Below, piece after piece: positions 54,211 to 62,396 of a stretch of DNA of 64,000 bases. The DNA lies in assembly GCF_001436755.1 (NCBI RefSeq), contig NZ_AYZD01000025.1, positions 36,797-100,796 on the forward strand. The letters are read 5' to 3'. The notes under the pieces are model-generated. The model was not told the origin of the DNA. It saw only the letters and a list, made by a program, of their open reading frames with translations, and ran no database searches. Numbering within the stretch: position 1 is the stretch's first letter; every line of letters starts with the position of its first letter. The translations under genes and the position numbers were made by a program. This DNA comes from Liquorilactobacillus aquaticus DSM 21051 (lineage in GTDB: Bacteria > Bacillota > Bacilli > Lactobacillales > Lactobacillaceae).

Positions 54211-55626
54211 TCAAAGATTCTTGTCCATATTAAAAGTTAGTTTAGACAATGTCAAACCCTTTGTGACAAAACGACCGATCATTTTCATAGTTTTTGTACG
54301 CATTGCTGCTGAGATTTGATAGTTTTGCTGAGTTAAAAACTCTGTCAGGGCTCGGCCTTTTTTATTTGAAGCAGCAGTATCTATCTTCTCAAGCAACCGC
54401 AACTGTAACTCGCGACATTCCTTGAGGTAGTCCAAATCGTCTTGGATGAACTCTGCATGATGAGATTCCACCAGCATTGACAATGTTCGATACATCCAAT
54501 ATGCATTTTGAATATTATATTCAAGCGAGGTCTCACTCCAGCTAGGATCAGTATCATTAGCATTCGTGTAAAAAGGCACATATGGTGTAAAAGACGGTAT
54601 CCCAAAACAAATCCACATTAAAGCCGCATGTTCCGAGGAAACATTGTTTCTGATCTGCAAAACATGCGAGTTTTGTGTTCTGTTAAGCGAAATTGGTCTA
54701 AACTTTAATTTATCAGCTTCACTCCCGTGTCCTAATGGGTCGTACTTCGTCTCATTATAGTGCGAGCTTAAAATATATTCCAGATCTTTGACTGCGATTA
54801 GCCGTTCTGCACGACAAATAAAAGGCAGATCACTGGACATTGGATCCTGCTCGGTACTTGGGTTTAAATAACGTTGTCCAAACCAAACCCGTGGTGTATT
54901 GTAATGCCGATCTTTCTCAGTATCAGTCCCAAAGATATGCCTGAAATTCCATCCCTTCTTATCAGGATTAAGGCGGTGCTGACTGACAAACGCTTGAATC
55001 CCTTCCGACCATAAGTAGTTATCTTGATCATTAAAATCTATTTGTTGCTGTGCAACTTGGTTAGCAGCAACTGCGTATGCATCATCTGGGATACGCGTTG
55101 CTGCCCAATGATGCCCCGTAACAATTTCCATATACCAGACTTCGTTCTTATCAGAGAAGAGGACACCGTTTCCTTCAGGTGACCCATACTGTGCAATCAA
55201 TTTTCCTAGATACTGTACTCCATCACGCGCAGATTCAATATAAGGAGCCACCATTGTCTGAAGTGAATCTTCAGCTAGGCCGTTTGGTACCCATGGATCA
55301 TAAGCTAACGCTCTTTCATTTCCATATACACTTTCTGTTGCCGACATTGCAACATTTTTTTCATTGATCGAGCTTTCATCAAAAACACCTTCATGTCCGG
55401 CATCTGCGTTGGGTGTTGCTGTATAACGAAGACTTTTTGGCGGTAATTCTGCGGTAAATCCGTTTTGATTAGAAATCAATTTCTCTCCACTTTTTCCTCC
55501 AGCTGGGCGCATAATAAAGCGCTGAGGAGTGAGCGGCAAAAATGTATCATCATTTCTCGCAATCATCGTTGAACCATCGACACTCGCCTTTTTACCGACC
55601 AGAATTGTTGTGCATGCTTTTTCCAT
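54211..55626 (-). CDS. pepD: Dipeptidase PepD, family C69
   Basis: A cytoplasmic dipeptidase of the N-terminal-nucleophile type, 471 residues. The catalytic Cys5 in ACTTILVGKKAS is preceded by only four residues, which relatives remove by self-cleavage; the substrate region reads DGSTMIARNDD. Length and sequence match lactic acid bacterial PepD. GAGAGG precedes the ATG. It completes the peptide breakdown started by PepX and PepI. Confidence 0.94.
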   Translation of the reverse strand: MEKACTTILVGKKASVDGSTMIARNDDTFLPLTPQRFIMRPAGGKSGEKLISNQNGFTAELPPKSLRYTATPNADAGHEGVFDESSINEKNVAMSATESVYGNERALAYDPWVPNGLAEDSLQTMVAPYIESARDGVQYLGKLIAQYGSPEGNGVLFSDKNEVWYMEIVTGHHWAATRIPDDAYAVAANQVAQQQIDFNDQDNYLWSEGIQAFVSQHRLNPDKKGWNFRHIFGTDTEKDRHYNTPRVWFGQRYLNPSTEQDPMSSDLPFICRAERLIAVKDLEYILSSHYNETKYDPLGHGSEADKLKFRPISLNRTQNSHVLQIRNNVSSEHAALMWICFGIPSFTPYVPFYTNANDTDPSWSETSLEYNIQNAYWMYRTLSMLVESHHAEFIQDDLDYLKECRELQLRLLEKIDTAASNKKGRALTEFLTQQNYQISAAMRTKTMKMIGRFVTKGLTLSKLTFNMDKNL

Positions 55627-55685
55627 TTTCCTCTCACCTCAAGTAATTAATAGCTTATCACTGTCTGCGCATTTACGTTAGATCT

Positions 55686-56306
55686 TCAAAGCAAATAACT
55701 GTTATACCCCAGCAGAATCCGCTTGATCTCATAACTGAAATTTATCCGTTTGATTGGCTTGTACACAGCCAGCATTCTTTTTAGAACAGGCATCCTCATT
55801 GCGCAGTTAAGCAAATTAGCCGTCAAGCAAACCATTTTGCGTTCCTTCGCATAAATCATCCCTGGATATACTATATACCCTCTGCCAGATAATTTCTGCA
55901 TTATTTCCCTTTCGACTTCTTTTTTTGCCCGCATATAATTTTTAAGAAAAAAGGGAGCTTTTTTGGCTGAAACAAACAAAAATCTGGTGCTTTTAGCTTT
56001 ATAATGTAGGTGCTTGATCAATCTTTTTGCTGGTTTCACACTTTTTTGCTGATACTCATGGTAATTTTTTTCAAATAGAACACCGATCAGATCTATCACC
56101 CAATCAGCGTTTTCAACTACTTCTTTCCAGTTTTTATCCTCATTCACATCTGAGCAAATCCATTTAACTTCATGAATCCAGGCTTGGTTTACCCGTGGTT
56201 GTCCCGAGCGTGAAATACTGGTTAAGTTGAAGTCAGAATCGTTTGCCAAATACTTTAAAATGCCTTGTCCAACAAAACCTGATCCTCCTATGACCACTAC
56301 TTTCAA
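55686..56306 (-). CDS. NAD(P)-binding Rossmann protein
   Basis: A 206-residue SDR/epimerase-like protein. The dinucleotide-binding motif VVVIGGSGFVGQG is at residues 3-15; the rest resembles atypical NAD(P)H-binding proteins (YPGMIYAKERKMV), and the catalytic YxxxK motif is present in altered form (YMRAKKE). The TTG start at 56306 is well spaced after AGAGGTG; longer forms would embed this site. Substrate unknown; transcribed after pox or on its own. Confidence 0.82.
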   Translation of the reverse strand: MKVVVIGGSGFVGQGILKYLANDSDFNLTSISRSGQPRVNQAWIHEVKWICSDVNEDKNWKEVVENADWVIDLIGVLFEKNYHEYQQKSVKPAKRLIKHLHYKAKSTRFLFVSAKKAPFFLKNYMRAKKEVEREIMQKLSGRGYIVYPGMIYAKERKMVCLTANLLNCAMRMPVLKRMLAVYKPIKRINFSYEIKRILLGYNSYLL

Positions 56307-56383
56307 ATTGCTCACCTCTATTTTTGTCATTTTCAATAATCTATATCAATAAAAAACTTATCCGTGAATCCGTAAAATATACA

Positions 56384-56413
56384 AAAAAAGGTAGCATTCC
56401 TGCCACCTTTTTA
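56384..56413 (-). terminator. Terminator of pox
   Basis: AAAAAGGTGGCA and TGCTACCTTTTT form the stem on the minus strand, with a T-run. It lies about 30 bases after the pox stop. Confidence 0.85.
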
Positions 56414-56444
56414 AACCTTTGACATAATCCAACCGCTGACTTAA

Positions 56445-58181
56445 CTAAAAAAATTGACGCATAATATCTTTTAATGGCGGTAATTCAGGTATTTTCCAGT
56501 AATTTTCCAAATATGCCTGCCCAAACTTCAGGTATCCTTTTGCTTCATCCATTACGATCTTTCCAGGAAGAGGAGCATTATCAGCAACGTAAGCATTGAT
56601 AAGAATTGGTTTATCCTTAACCTTATAAGCGCGATCAAGAGCTTTTTTAAACTCTGTGTTACTCTTAACTGTTATGCCAATACCGCCACATGCCTCCGCA
56701 AATTTCGCGAAATCCATATCAGCCAAATCAATCTGATAATTCAATTGTCCTGCTGATTGCTGCTCGTATTCAATAAAGGCAAGCTTTTGGTTATTGATAA
56801 CCACGCAGATAAGTGGCAGTTTATATTTCACAGCCGTCACAAAGTCCTGCATAACCATTGAAAAAGCACCGTCACCATTTATTGTCAAGACTCTGCATTT
56901 TGGATATGCAACTTGAGCTGCAATTGCGCCTGGCAATCCACACCCCATTGTTCCTAACCAAGCAGAAATCGCAAATTTTTGTGACTCCCTAACATGCAGA
57001 AATCGGGCAGCCCATGAAGTCGATGTCCCCACATCGATCGAATACACCAAATCATTTGGTGCAGTTTCATCAATATATGCTGCCATTGCTTCTGGGGCTA
57101 GTGGTGCAGTGTCTAATTGTCGTTTAGATTGCATCCAATTATTCCAATTTTTCATATTCTTCTGGCAAGCATTTAAAAAAGCTGCATCTTGACGAATTCT
57201 TCCTCGTCTATTTAGTTCCTTCACAATTTTTGCTGTATCGCCTTGAATAGCGACATCAACACCATATCGTTTTCCGAGATTCTCAGCCTTTAAATCAACC
57301 TGTATACATTTAGCTTGTCCTTTCTTGGGCAGATAAGGACGGTACGGATAGTTGGTTCCCAACAGAATCAACAGATCCGTGTTTCGCATTGCTTCATAAG
57401 CTGGCTTAGTCCCTAATTTGCCCACGTTCCCTAGTGAATTAGGGTGTGCATCATTAATAATGCCCTTCGCTGGCAAAGTTGCAACAAAAGGAATCTGATT
57501 TTCTTCAACAAATTGTTTGATATCCGCGCCCGCCTTCTTAGCGCCCATTCCAAGAAGCACAATTGGCTTTTTAGCTCCACTAATAAGGTTTGCCGCACGT
57601 TTGACTTGCATTTTATCAACTTCTGGGGTACTTAGGGAAAAAGCACGAGCCGATGATTTATATGCCTCTTTTAGTTGTTGTTCAGGAATATCATCCGGAA
57701 TAGTCAAAACAGCAACGCCCTTGTTTTCATACGCACTTCTAATTGCTTGGTCGACAATATCTGGCAAGTTATCTACAGATGAAATATTTCTATTAAAAAC
57801 AGCCACATCATCAAACAGCTTGGATGTATTAACTTCTTGAAAATAGCCTTCATTCAACGACTTGGAAGTTACTTGGCCTAACAAAGCTAGAACAGGGACA
57901 TGATCCATTTTAGCGTCATACAAACCATTCAAAAGATGGATCGCTCCTGGACCACCAATCGACAAGCATACCCCTATTTTATCAGTATATTTAGCTTCTG
58001 CAGCTGCTGCCAACGCAGCGACCTCTTCATGTCTGACCTGGATAAACTTGATCCTGTCTTGCTGTCTTCTCAAAGCATCGACCGTTGTGTCAATTGAATC
58101 TCCAGGTAACCCGTAGACATTCTTAACTCCCCAATCAGCCAACACATCAACTAACAAATCGGAACCCTTAATTTTTGACAT
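56445..58181 (-). CDS. pox: Pyruvate oxidase
   Basis: Converts pyruvate, phosphate and oxygen to acetyl phosphate, CO2 and hydrogen peroxide; needs thiamine diphosphate and FAD. 578 residues with the three TPP-family domains: the glutamate-containing VRHEEVAALAAAAEAKY near residue 50, the FAD-binding middle domain (VLLGMGAKKAG), and the TPP motif NGDGAFSMVMQDFVTAVKYKLPLICVVINNQ. It is close to PoxB/SpxB of lactobacilli; other members of the family (acetolactate synthase, oxalyl-CoA decarboxylase) fit less well. AGAGGAA precedes the ATG. Confidence 0.9.
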   Translation of the reverse strand: MSKIKGSDLLVDVLADWGVKNVYGLPGDSIDTTVDALRRQQDRIKFIQVRHEEVAALAAAAEAKYTDKIGVCLSIGGPGAIHLLNGLYDAKMDHVPVLALLGQVTSKSLNEGYFQEVNTSKLFDDVAVFNRNISSVDNLPDIVDQAIRSAYENKGVAVLTIPDDIPEQQLKEAYKSSARAFSLSTPEVDKMQVKRAANLISGAKKPIVLLGMGAKKAGADIKQFVEENQIPFVATLPAKGIINDAHPNSLGNVGKLGTKPAYEAMRNTDLLILLGTNYPYRPYLPKKGQAKCIQVDLKAENLGKRYGVDVAIQGDTAKIVKELNRRGRIRQDAAFLNACQKNMKNWNNWMQSKRQLDTAPLAPEAMAAYIDETAPNDLVYSIDVGTSTSWAARFLHVRESQKFAISAWLGTMGCGLPGAIAAQVAYPKCRVLTINGDGAFSMVMQDFVTAVKYKLPLICVVINNQKLAFIEYEQQSAGQLNYQIDLADMDFAKFAEACGGIGITVKSNTEFKKALDRAYKVKDKPILINAYVADNAPLPGKIVMDEAKGYLKFGQAYLENYWKIPELPPLKDIMRQFF

Positions 58182-58463
58182 CTACAACACTTCCTCTAGA
58201 AAATAGCTTCTTAAGAAAGGAGCTTCTAATTCAAGGATAGCGCAAAAAAGGTTGTGTACGATAATCATCTGCTCAAAAAAAACTACTTGTTTACATCAGA
58301 AAACCGCATTTTTTATTTAGCTATAGTAAAAAACACGAATTCTTGATTATCACCCGCAGAACTTAGTTAGTTGCCCAACAATGCAGATCATAATACAAAT
58401 AATTCGTGTTTATTATTTCTTGATTACTCACCTGTCATATTTACTTAATCAAAAATACTTTTT
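58182..58463. promoter_or_regulatory. Upstream region of pox with inverted repeat
   Basis: AAACACGAATT (58331-58341) and AATTCGTGTTT (58401-58411) form an 11-base inverted repeat, and the second arm is part of AAATAATTCGTGTTTATT (58397-58414), also found upstream of glnQ. It lies 150-230 bases before the pox start. I see no clear catabolite (CRE) site. Confidence 0.4.
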
Positions 58464-59108
58464 CTACCTAATAATCACCTTTGTTCCTTTTGGCACTTGC
58501 TCCGACATCCATTTTGCATCCGCCACTGATAAACGGATGTTACCATGTGTATTAACATCTTGTCCCGTTTTACCAAGCTTCTCGGCCTCATCACGCCGAT
58601 AATTCTTATTTTCATCTGTTGGAACTGAATGGAACATGTGTGCCCCCTTGCCCTTCCAAGAAACCCAGTACTTCGCACCTTCACCACTCACTGGATTATA
58701 GAAAAACTTTCCCCGTTGATCTTGAATGTAAAAAGTCCCCTTAGGCAAAGCTTTAATATCTTTAGAACTTTTTCGCGGTAAACTTATTGATGCGTACATT
58801 GTATAAATCGTTTTTTTATCAGATTTTAAATATACTCTTTGCTTTTTGGTTGAAACCTCAATCCAAAAATTTTCCACTAAATCCAAATTTGGATAATCAA
58901 CTTTTTCAGATGATTTGCGCCAACTGATGGGTCTGCGCAGATTTAAATTTTTGATTCCTTTTTTCTTTAATTCCGCTTTTTTCTTAGCAGCCTTTTCTAA
59001 CTTGATGCTATTCTTTTTTTCAGCTTGTTTAACATGAACAATACTCCAGCCTGCAAAACAAACAAGTATAATTGCAACCAGCCAAGCCAAAATTTTTTTC
59101 TTATTCAT
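58464..59108 (-). CDS. YkuD-fold L,D-transpeptidase-like protein, catalytic Cys absent
   Basis: A 214-residue membrane-anchored protein. One hydrophobic segment (KILAWLVAIILVCFAGW, residues 5-21) is followed by a charged linker and a YkuD domain from about residue 80 (FWIEVSTKKQRVYLKSD). The first conserved His is in AHMFHSVP (157-160), but the usual SHGCIRL motif reads THGNIRLS: Asn190 stands where the nucleophilic Cys should be. True catalysis of 3-3 peptidoglycan links is thus doubtful; it might bind peptidoglycan or use another residue. AGAGAGG precedes the ATG. The ABC-F gene lies 12 bases upstream, so they share a transcript. Confidence 0.82.
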   Translation of the reverse strand: MNKKKILAWLVAIILVCFAGWSIVHVKQAEKKNSIKLEKAAKKKAELKKKGIKNLNLRRPISWRKSSEKVDYPNLDLVENFWIEVSTKKQRVYLKSDKKTIYTMYASISLPRKSSKDIKALPKGTFYIQDQRGKFFYNPVSGEGAKYWVSWKGKGAHMFHSVPTDENKNYRRDEAEKLGKTGQDVNTHGNIRLSVADAKWMSEQVPKGTKVIIR

Positions 59109-59120
59109 CAGTATACCTCT

Positions 59121-60668
59121 CTAACCCTTACTTAATCTGACACTCTCAACATCGAAGATCTTATCGATCCAGCCATCATAAAAAGATGCCTCATGCGTAA
59201 CTAATAGCACATTCCCCGGGAAAGCAATCAAAGCTTCTTTTAAAGCCTCTTTCGTTTCATCGTCTAAATGATTAGTAGGTTCATCCATAATCAAGAAATT
59301 GCTAGGCTTAAGTTCAAGAATACAAATCTTGACCTTCGTTTGTTCGCCACCACTCAATAACTTGATTGGTTTCATAGCATTAGCTGCATTAAGCCCAGCG
59401 CGTGCCAGCCGTTGCCGAATTGTTTTGGGTTCAAGTCTTGGATAAATATCCTGCACAATTTGCAAAGGTGTTTTCATATTACCTTCCCATTCCAAATCCT
59501 GTGTAAAATAATTAACCTTCACTGCATCGACAAATTTAGCTGTTCCTCCAAAGGTTGGGATCAAGCCCAAAATTGACTTGATTAAGGTCGATTTTCCCAC
59601 ACCATTAAAGCCCTTCAAAACAACCTTTTCGCCGTGGCTCAAAGAAAATGTTACGGGCTCTAACAAAGGTGCCTCATATCCAACAGAAAGATTATCAACA
59701 GTTAATGTTGCTGCTGATAGTAATTCTTCATACGGAAAGTTAAAATGTGCTTGGAGTGCATCACTAGGCGGATCAATCCGTTCCATTTTATCTAGCCTTT
59801 TTTGCCTTGATTTTGCCATCGTTGAACGAGTCCCAGCCTTGTTTTTTCGAATGTATGCTTCATCTTTTTCAATTTGCTGACGCTGTTTTTCGTATGCTTT
59901 CAGCTGAACTTCTTTTTTTACTTCCTTTTGCTTAATTGCAGATTTAAAACTACCAGTGTATTTGGTGATCTTGCCGAAAGCAATATCAATTATTGTATTC
60001 GTGACCCTCTCCAAAAAGTCGAAATCATGTGACACCACCATAAAACACCCGGTAAAACTATTCAGATAGTTAATGAGCCATTCAATATGGTCAGTGTCCA
60101 GATAGTTTGTTGGTTCGTCTAGCAACAAGACATCCGGTTTTTCCAAAAGAAGCTTCGCTAAGATTATTTTCGAGCGTTGGCCTCCGCTGCATTCGCTGAC
60201 TTTATGATCTTTGCCAATCGCATCAATCCCCAAACCTGCCATAACCTGCTCAATATGTGTTTGGATTTCATAAAAGTCATTGGCTTCCAACTGTTCTTGA
60301 TAGCGCCCAGCTTTTTCCATTAATTTTTCATCCATTGTTTCCGCATACTGTTCATAACATTTTGTTTGTTCTTTGCTAATCCGGTATAAATTTGCAAACG
60401 CCGTTTTTAAAAACTCAAAAACTGTTAAGTCATGTGCGCCCTGTGCATATTGATCTAAATAACCGATTCTGCATCCATTTTGCCACTTAATATTTCCTTC
60501 ATCTGGCAACTGCTGACCAGTAATAATTTTGATCAACGTACTTTTACCCGCACCATTTTGACCAATAATACCCATATGATCTTCTTTATTTAGTCTAAAA
60601 CTGGCATCTTGATACAATTGCTTGTCTGCAAATGTATGCGAAATACCATCAACTTCTAAAATGCTCAT
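59121..60668 (-). CDS. ABC-F family ATPase
   Basis: A 515-residue soluble protein with two ABC domains and no membrane segment. Walker A motifs GQNGAGKST and GFNGVGKST, signatures CSGGQRSKIILAKL and LSGGEQTKVKICIL and both Walker B DEPTNYLD/DEPTNHLD are present, linked by a charged helical P-site tRNA-interaction motif region near residue 250. ABC-F proteins act on ribosomes, some as translation factors and some as antibiotic-protection factors; which applies here cannot be told. GGGG precedes the ATG. Followed by the L,D-transpeptidase-like gene. Confidence 0.9.
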   Translation of the reverse strand: MSILEVDGISHTFADKQLYQDASFRLNKEDHMGIIGQNGAGKSTLIKIITGQQLPDEGNIKWQNGCRIGYLDQYAQGAHDLTVFEFLKTAFANLYRISKEQTKCYEQYAETMDEKLMEKAGRYQEQLEANDFYEIQTHIEQVMAGLGIDAIGKDHKVSECSGGQRSKIILAKLLLEKPDVLLLDEPTNYLDTDHIEWLINYLNSFTGCFMVVSHDFDFLERVTNTIIDIAFGKITKYTGSFKSAIKQKEVKKEVQLKAYEKQRQQIEKDEAYIRKNKAGTRSTMAKSRQKRLDKMERIDPPSDALQAHFNFPYEELLSAATLTVDNLSVGYEAPLLEPVTFSLSHGEKVVLKGFNGVGKSTLIKSILGLIPTFGGTAKFVDAVKVNYFTQDLEWEGNMKTPLQIVQDIYPRLEPKTIRQRLARAGLNAANAMKPIKLLSGGEQTKVKICILELKPSNFLIMDEPTNHLDDETKEALKEALIAFPGNVLLVTHEASFYDGWIDKIFDVESVRLSKG

Positions 60669-60834
60669 TTTTTCCCCATCCTCTTATTGACTGATTATAT
60701 CATATCCCGCCTAAAAAAATTTCTCTTATAAATATTTTTCAATTTCTTACAAACATATATTCCATTAAAAAAGACCACCACAAAACGCTGGGGACGTTTC
60801 ATGCCGGCCAATGCATCCAAAACGGCTGCACCAA

Positions 60835-60975
60835 TTATTTAGCTGCTTTTTCTAATTCTTCACGACTCTTCAAGAAAGCTAAAACAGCTTGATGTTGAGC
60901 ACGACGTTTCTTAATATTTTTTTGATTTACAGGGCGACGATCATTGGCAACCCCAACATGAGTATTTTGTGACAT
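60835..60975 (-). CDS. Small basic protein, 46 residues
   Basis: Short open frame with an excellent AAAGGAGGAG nine bases before the ATG. The product begins MSQNTHVGVANDRRPV, then a basic stretch KNIKKRRAQHQA and a helix-like end FLKSREELEKAAK. The N-terminus is polar, the rest basic and likely helical; nothing is known to me. Codon use is normal. It is transcribed alone between the ABC-F gene and the Rgg-like regulator. Confidence 0.72.
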   Translation of the reverse strand: MSQNTHVGVANDRRPVNQKNIKKRRAQHQAVLAFLKSREELEKAAK

Positions 60976-61067
60976 CACTGCTCCTCCTTTCGTCATCCAC
61001 ATATCTTTTTATTCTATACTGTAACCAAAAATTTTTCAAGTTTAATAAACATAGAATAATCTGCTGG

Positions 61068-61976
61068 TTAAGCTTTTCGCCGACGGCGTGTTCCCTTCTT
61101 TTGCAGCTGTGTACTCAACAATTCCTGTAAGATGGCAACATGTTCCCGATATAGATCATCCAAACCAACCTTTTGATATAGAGAAAATATTTCAGAAATA
61201 AGCCTAATTCCCTGCTCATAATCTCCATCATATATTGTTTTAAGTCCATTAAAAAATCGTTTATTGCTCTGGGCATAGATATTGTTGGAATCTACATTTA
61301 TCTTAGATAACAAATTATAATAGTATGCTGTATGCTCTTTCTTATCAGATTTCATGAATAGCAAAATAGTTCCACACAAAGTTTTGATCTTCAGATTTTC
61401 TAAACACAGATCCTGTTCATCATCTTCTTCTAACCATTCGTGGTTCTGCAAAAGTTTTTCAGCCGAGGAACTGTCAAACATAAACATTGCATCAGACAAG
61501 AGCTTATATTCATAGTGTCCCCAATGTTTACTCCGTAAAAGGTAATGCGCAATTTCTTTGCGCTCAGCTAAAGTACTTTCATTTGCTCGACCTAACTTTT
61601 TCTTCATAGCCCTTGCGATCAGCTGAAGGTTATAGAAACGCAGCAAATGTGTTTCTTCATACCCGCGTTCAAGTTTTTTCTCCAAAGCTCGTATTTCAGT
61701 AAAGTTCCCATCTCGAAACGATCTTAGCAAATCGTCGCGATATTCACCGTAATGATAGTGCACCTGTCTTTGCATGATCTTCTTAAATAAAACCGCGAAT
61801 TCATCAGACTCAACGTTCAATCTGTCCAATATATGTAAAAAAGTATCGGCGGTTGTTTCAACGAGTCCGCTTTCATATTTATAGTACATTGATCGTGACA
61901 GTAAATTGTCATAAACAGTCTTTGCTTTTATCCCCTTCGCTGTTCGAATATCCTTTATTAATTCCCCAGTTTTCAT
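61068..61976 (-). CDS. Rgg/MutR-like peptide-responsive regulator
   Basis: A 302-residue protein with an N-terminal XRE helix-turn-helix (residues about 1-60: GELIKDIRTAKGIKAKTVYD, YYKYESGLVETTADTFLHILDRL) and a long alpha-helical C-terminal part like the repeat domain of Rgg/MutR regulators, which bind short exported peptides. AAAGGAG precedes the ATG. A divergent micro-ORF lies 71 bases upstream of its start. Target genes and peptide are unknown. Confidence 0.85.
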   Translation of the reverse strand: MKTGELIKDIRTAKGIKAKTVYDNLLSRSMYYKYESGLVETTADTFLHILDRLNVESDEFAVLFKKIMQRQVHYHYGEYRDDLLRSFRDGNFTEIRALEKKLERGYEETHLLRFYNLQLIARAMKKKLGRANESTLAERKEIAHYLLRSKHWGHYEYKLLSDAMFMFDSSSAEKLLQNHEWLEEDDEQDLCLENLKIKTLCGTILLFMKSDKKEHTAYYYNLLSKINVDSNNIYAQSNKRFFNGLKTIYDGDYEQGIRLISEIFSLYQKVGLDDLYREHVAILQELLSTQLQKKGTRRRRKA

Positions 61977-62047
61977 CCCATAAACTCCTTTTTAATTAAT
62001 TAAACACATGTCCAATAAATAACAGTACATCAAAAAGCGCAGTAATA

Positions 62048-62134
62048 ATGTCGTTTCAACTTTTTCTGGAATTAGTTCTTACGCCAATCACTTCACTTTT
62101 TTTCTGGTTGGAGCCACTAATTCAGCAATCCTAA
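62048..62134 (+). CDS. Possible 28-residue hydrophobic peptide near rgg
   Basis: Frame of 28 codons divergent from the Rgg-like gene. The product MSFQLFLELVLTPITSLFF and a following WLEPLIQQS is hydrophobic, as small hydrophobic peptides in Rgg systems are, but it lacks the lysine-rich N-terminus of known ones and I see no good ribosome binding site. It may be chance. Confidence 0.25.
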   Translation: MSFQLFLELVLTPITSLFFWLEPLIQQS

Positions 62135-62396
62135 AGAAAATAGTTAATTTAATGCATGAAAATTTTTTTAACTATGGCAATTTCATTTTATCAAATTGTT
62201 TAGAAGTTTGGAAACTCTTTAAATTAAATAGTACCATTTTTTTCTAATCAATCATAGCAGATTATATTTATAAAATAACCACTCAACTAGCGTTAACCGT
62301 TTCTAAAACCACATAGTTACTACTATCGGATTTTTTCATGATAATTTAAACAGCTGAGTTCATTAATGAGAAAGTAGGATATGACTTTCAAGTCCT
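62135..62396. other. AT-rich region upstream of the Rgg-like gene, no clear gene
   Basis: Other micro-frames exist (one of 31 codons at 62154 and one of 22 codons at 62381 that overlaps the glycosyltransferase end), but none has a good binding site. No clear terminator of the glycosyltransferase gene is seen. Confidence 0.45.

Noticed and set aside
58261..58340. Possible CRE (catabolite control) site before pox
   Set aside because: Only loose TG/CA matches; the central CG is missing, so it does not meet the consensus.
62154..62249. 31-codon frame, plus strand
   Set aside because: No ribosome binding site and AT-driven composition.
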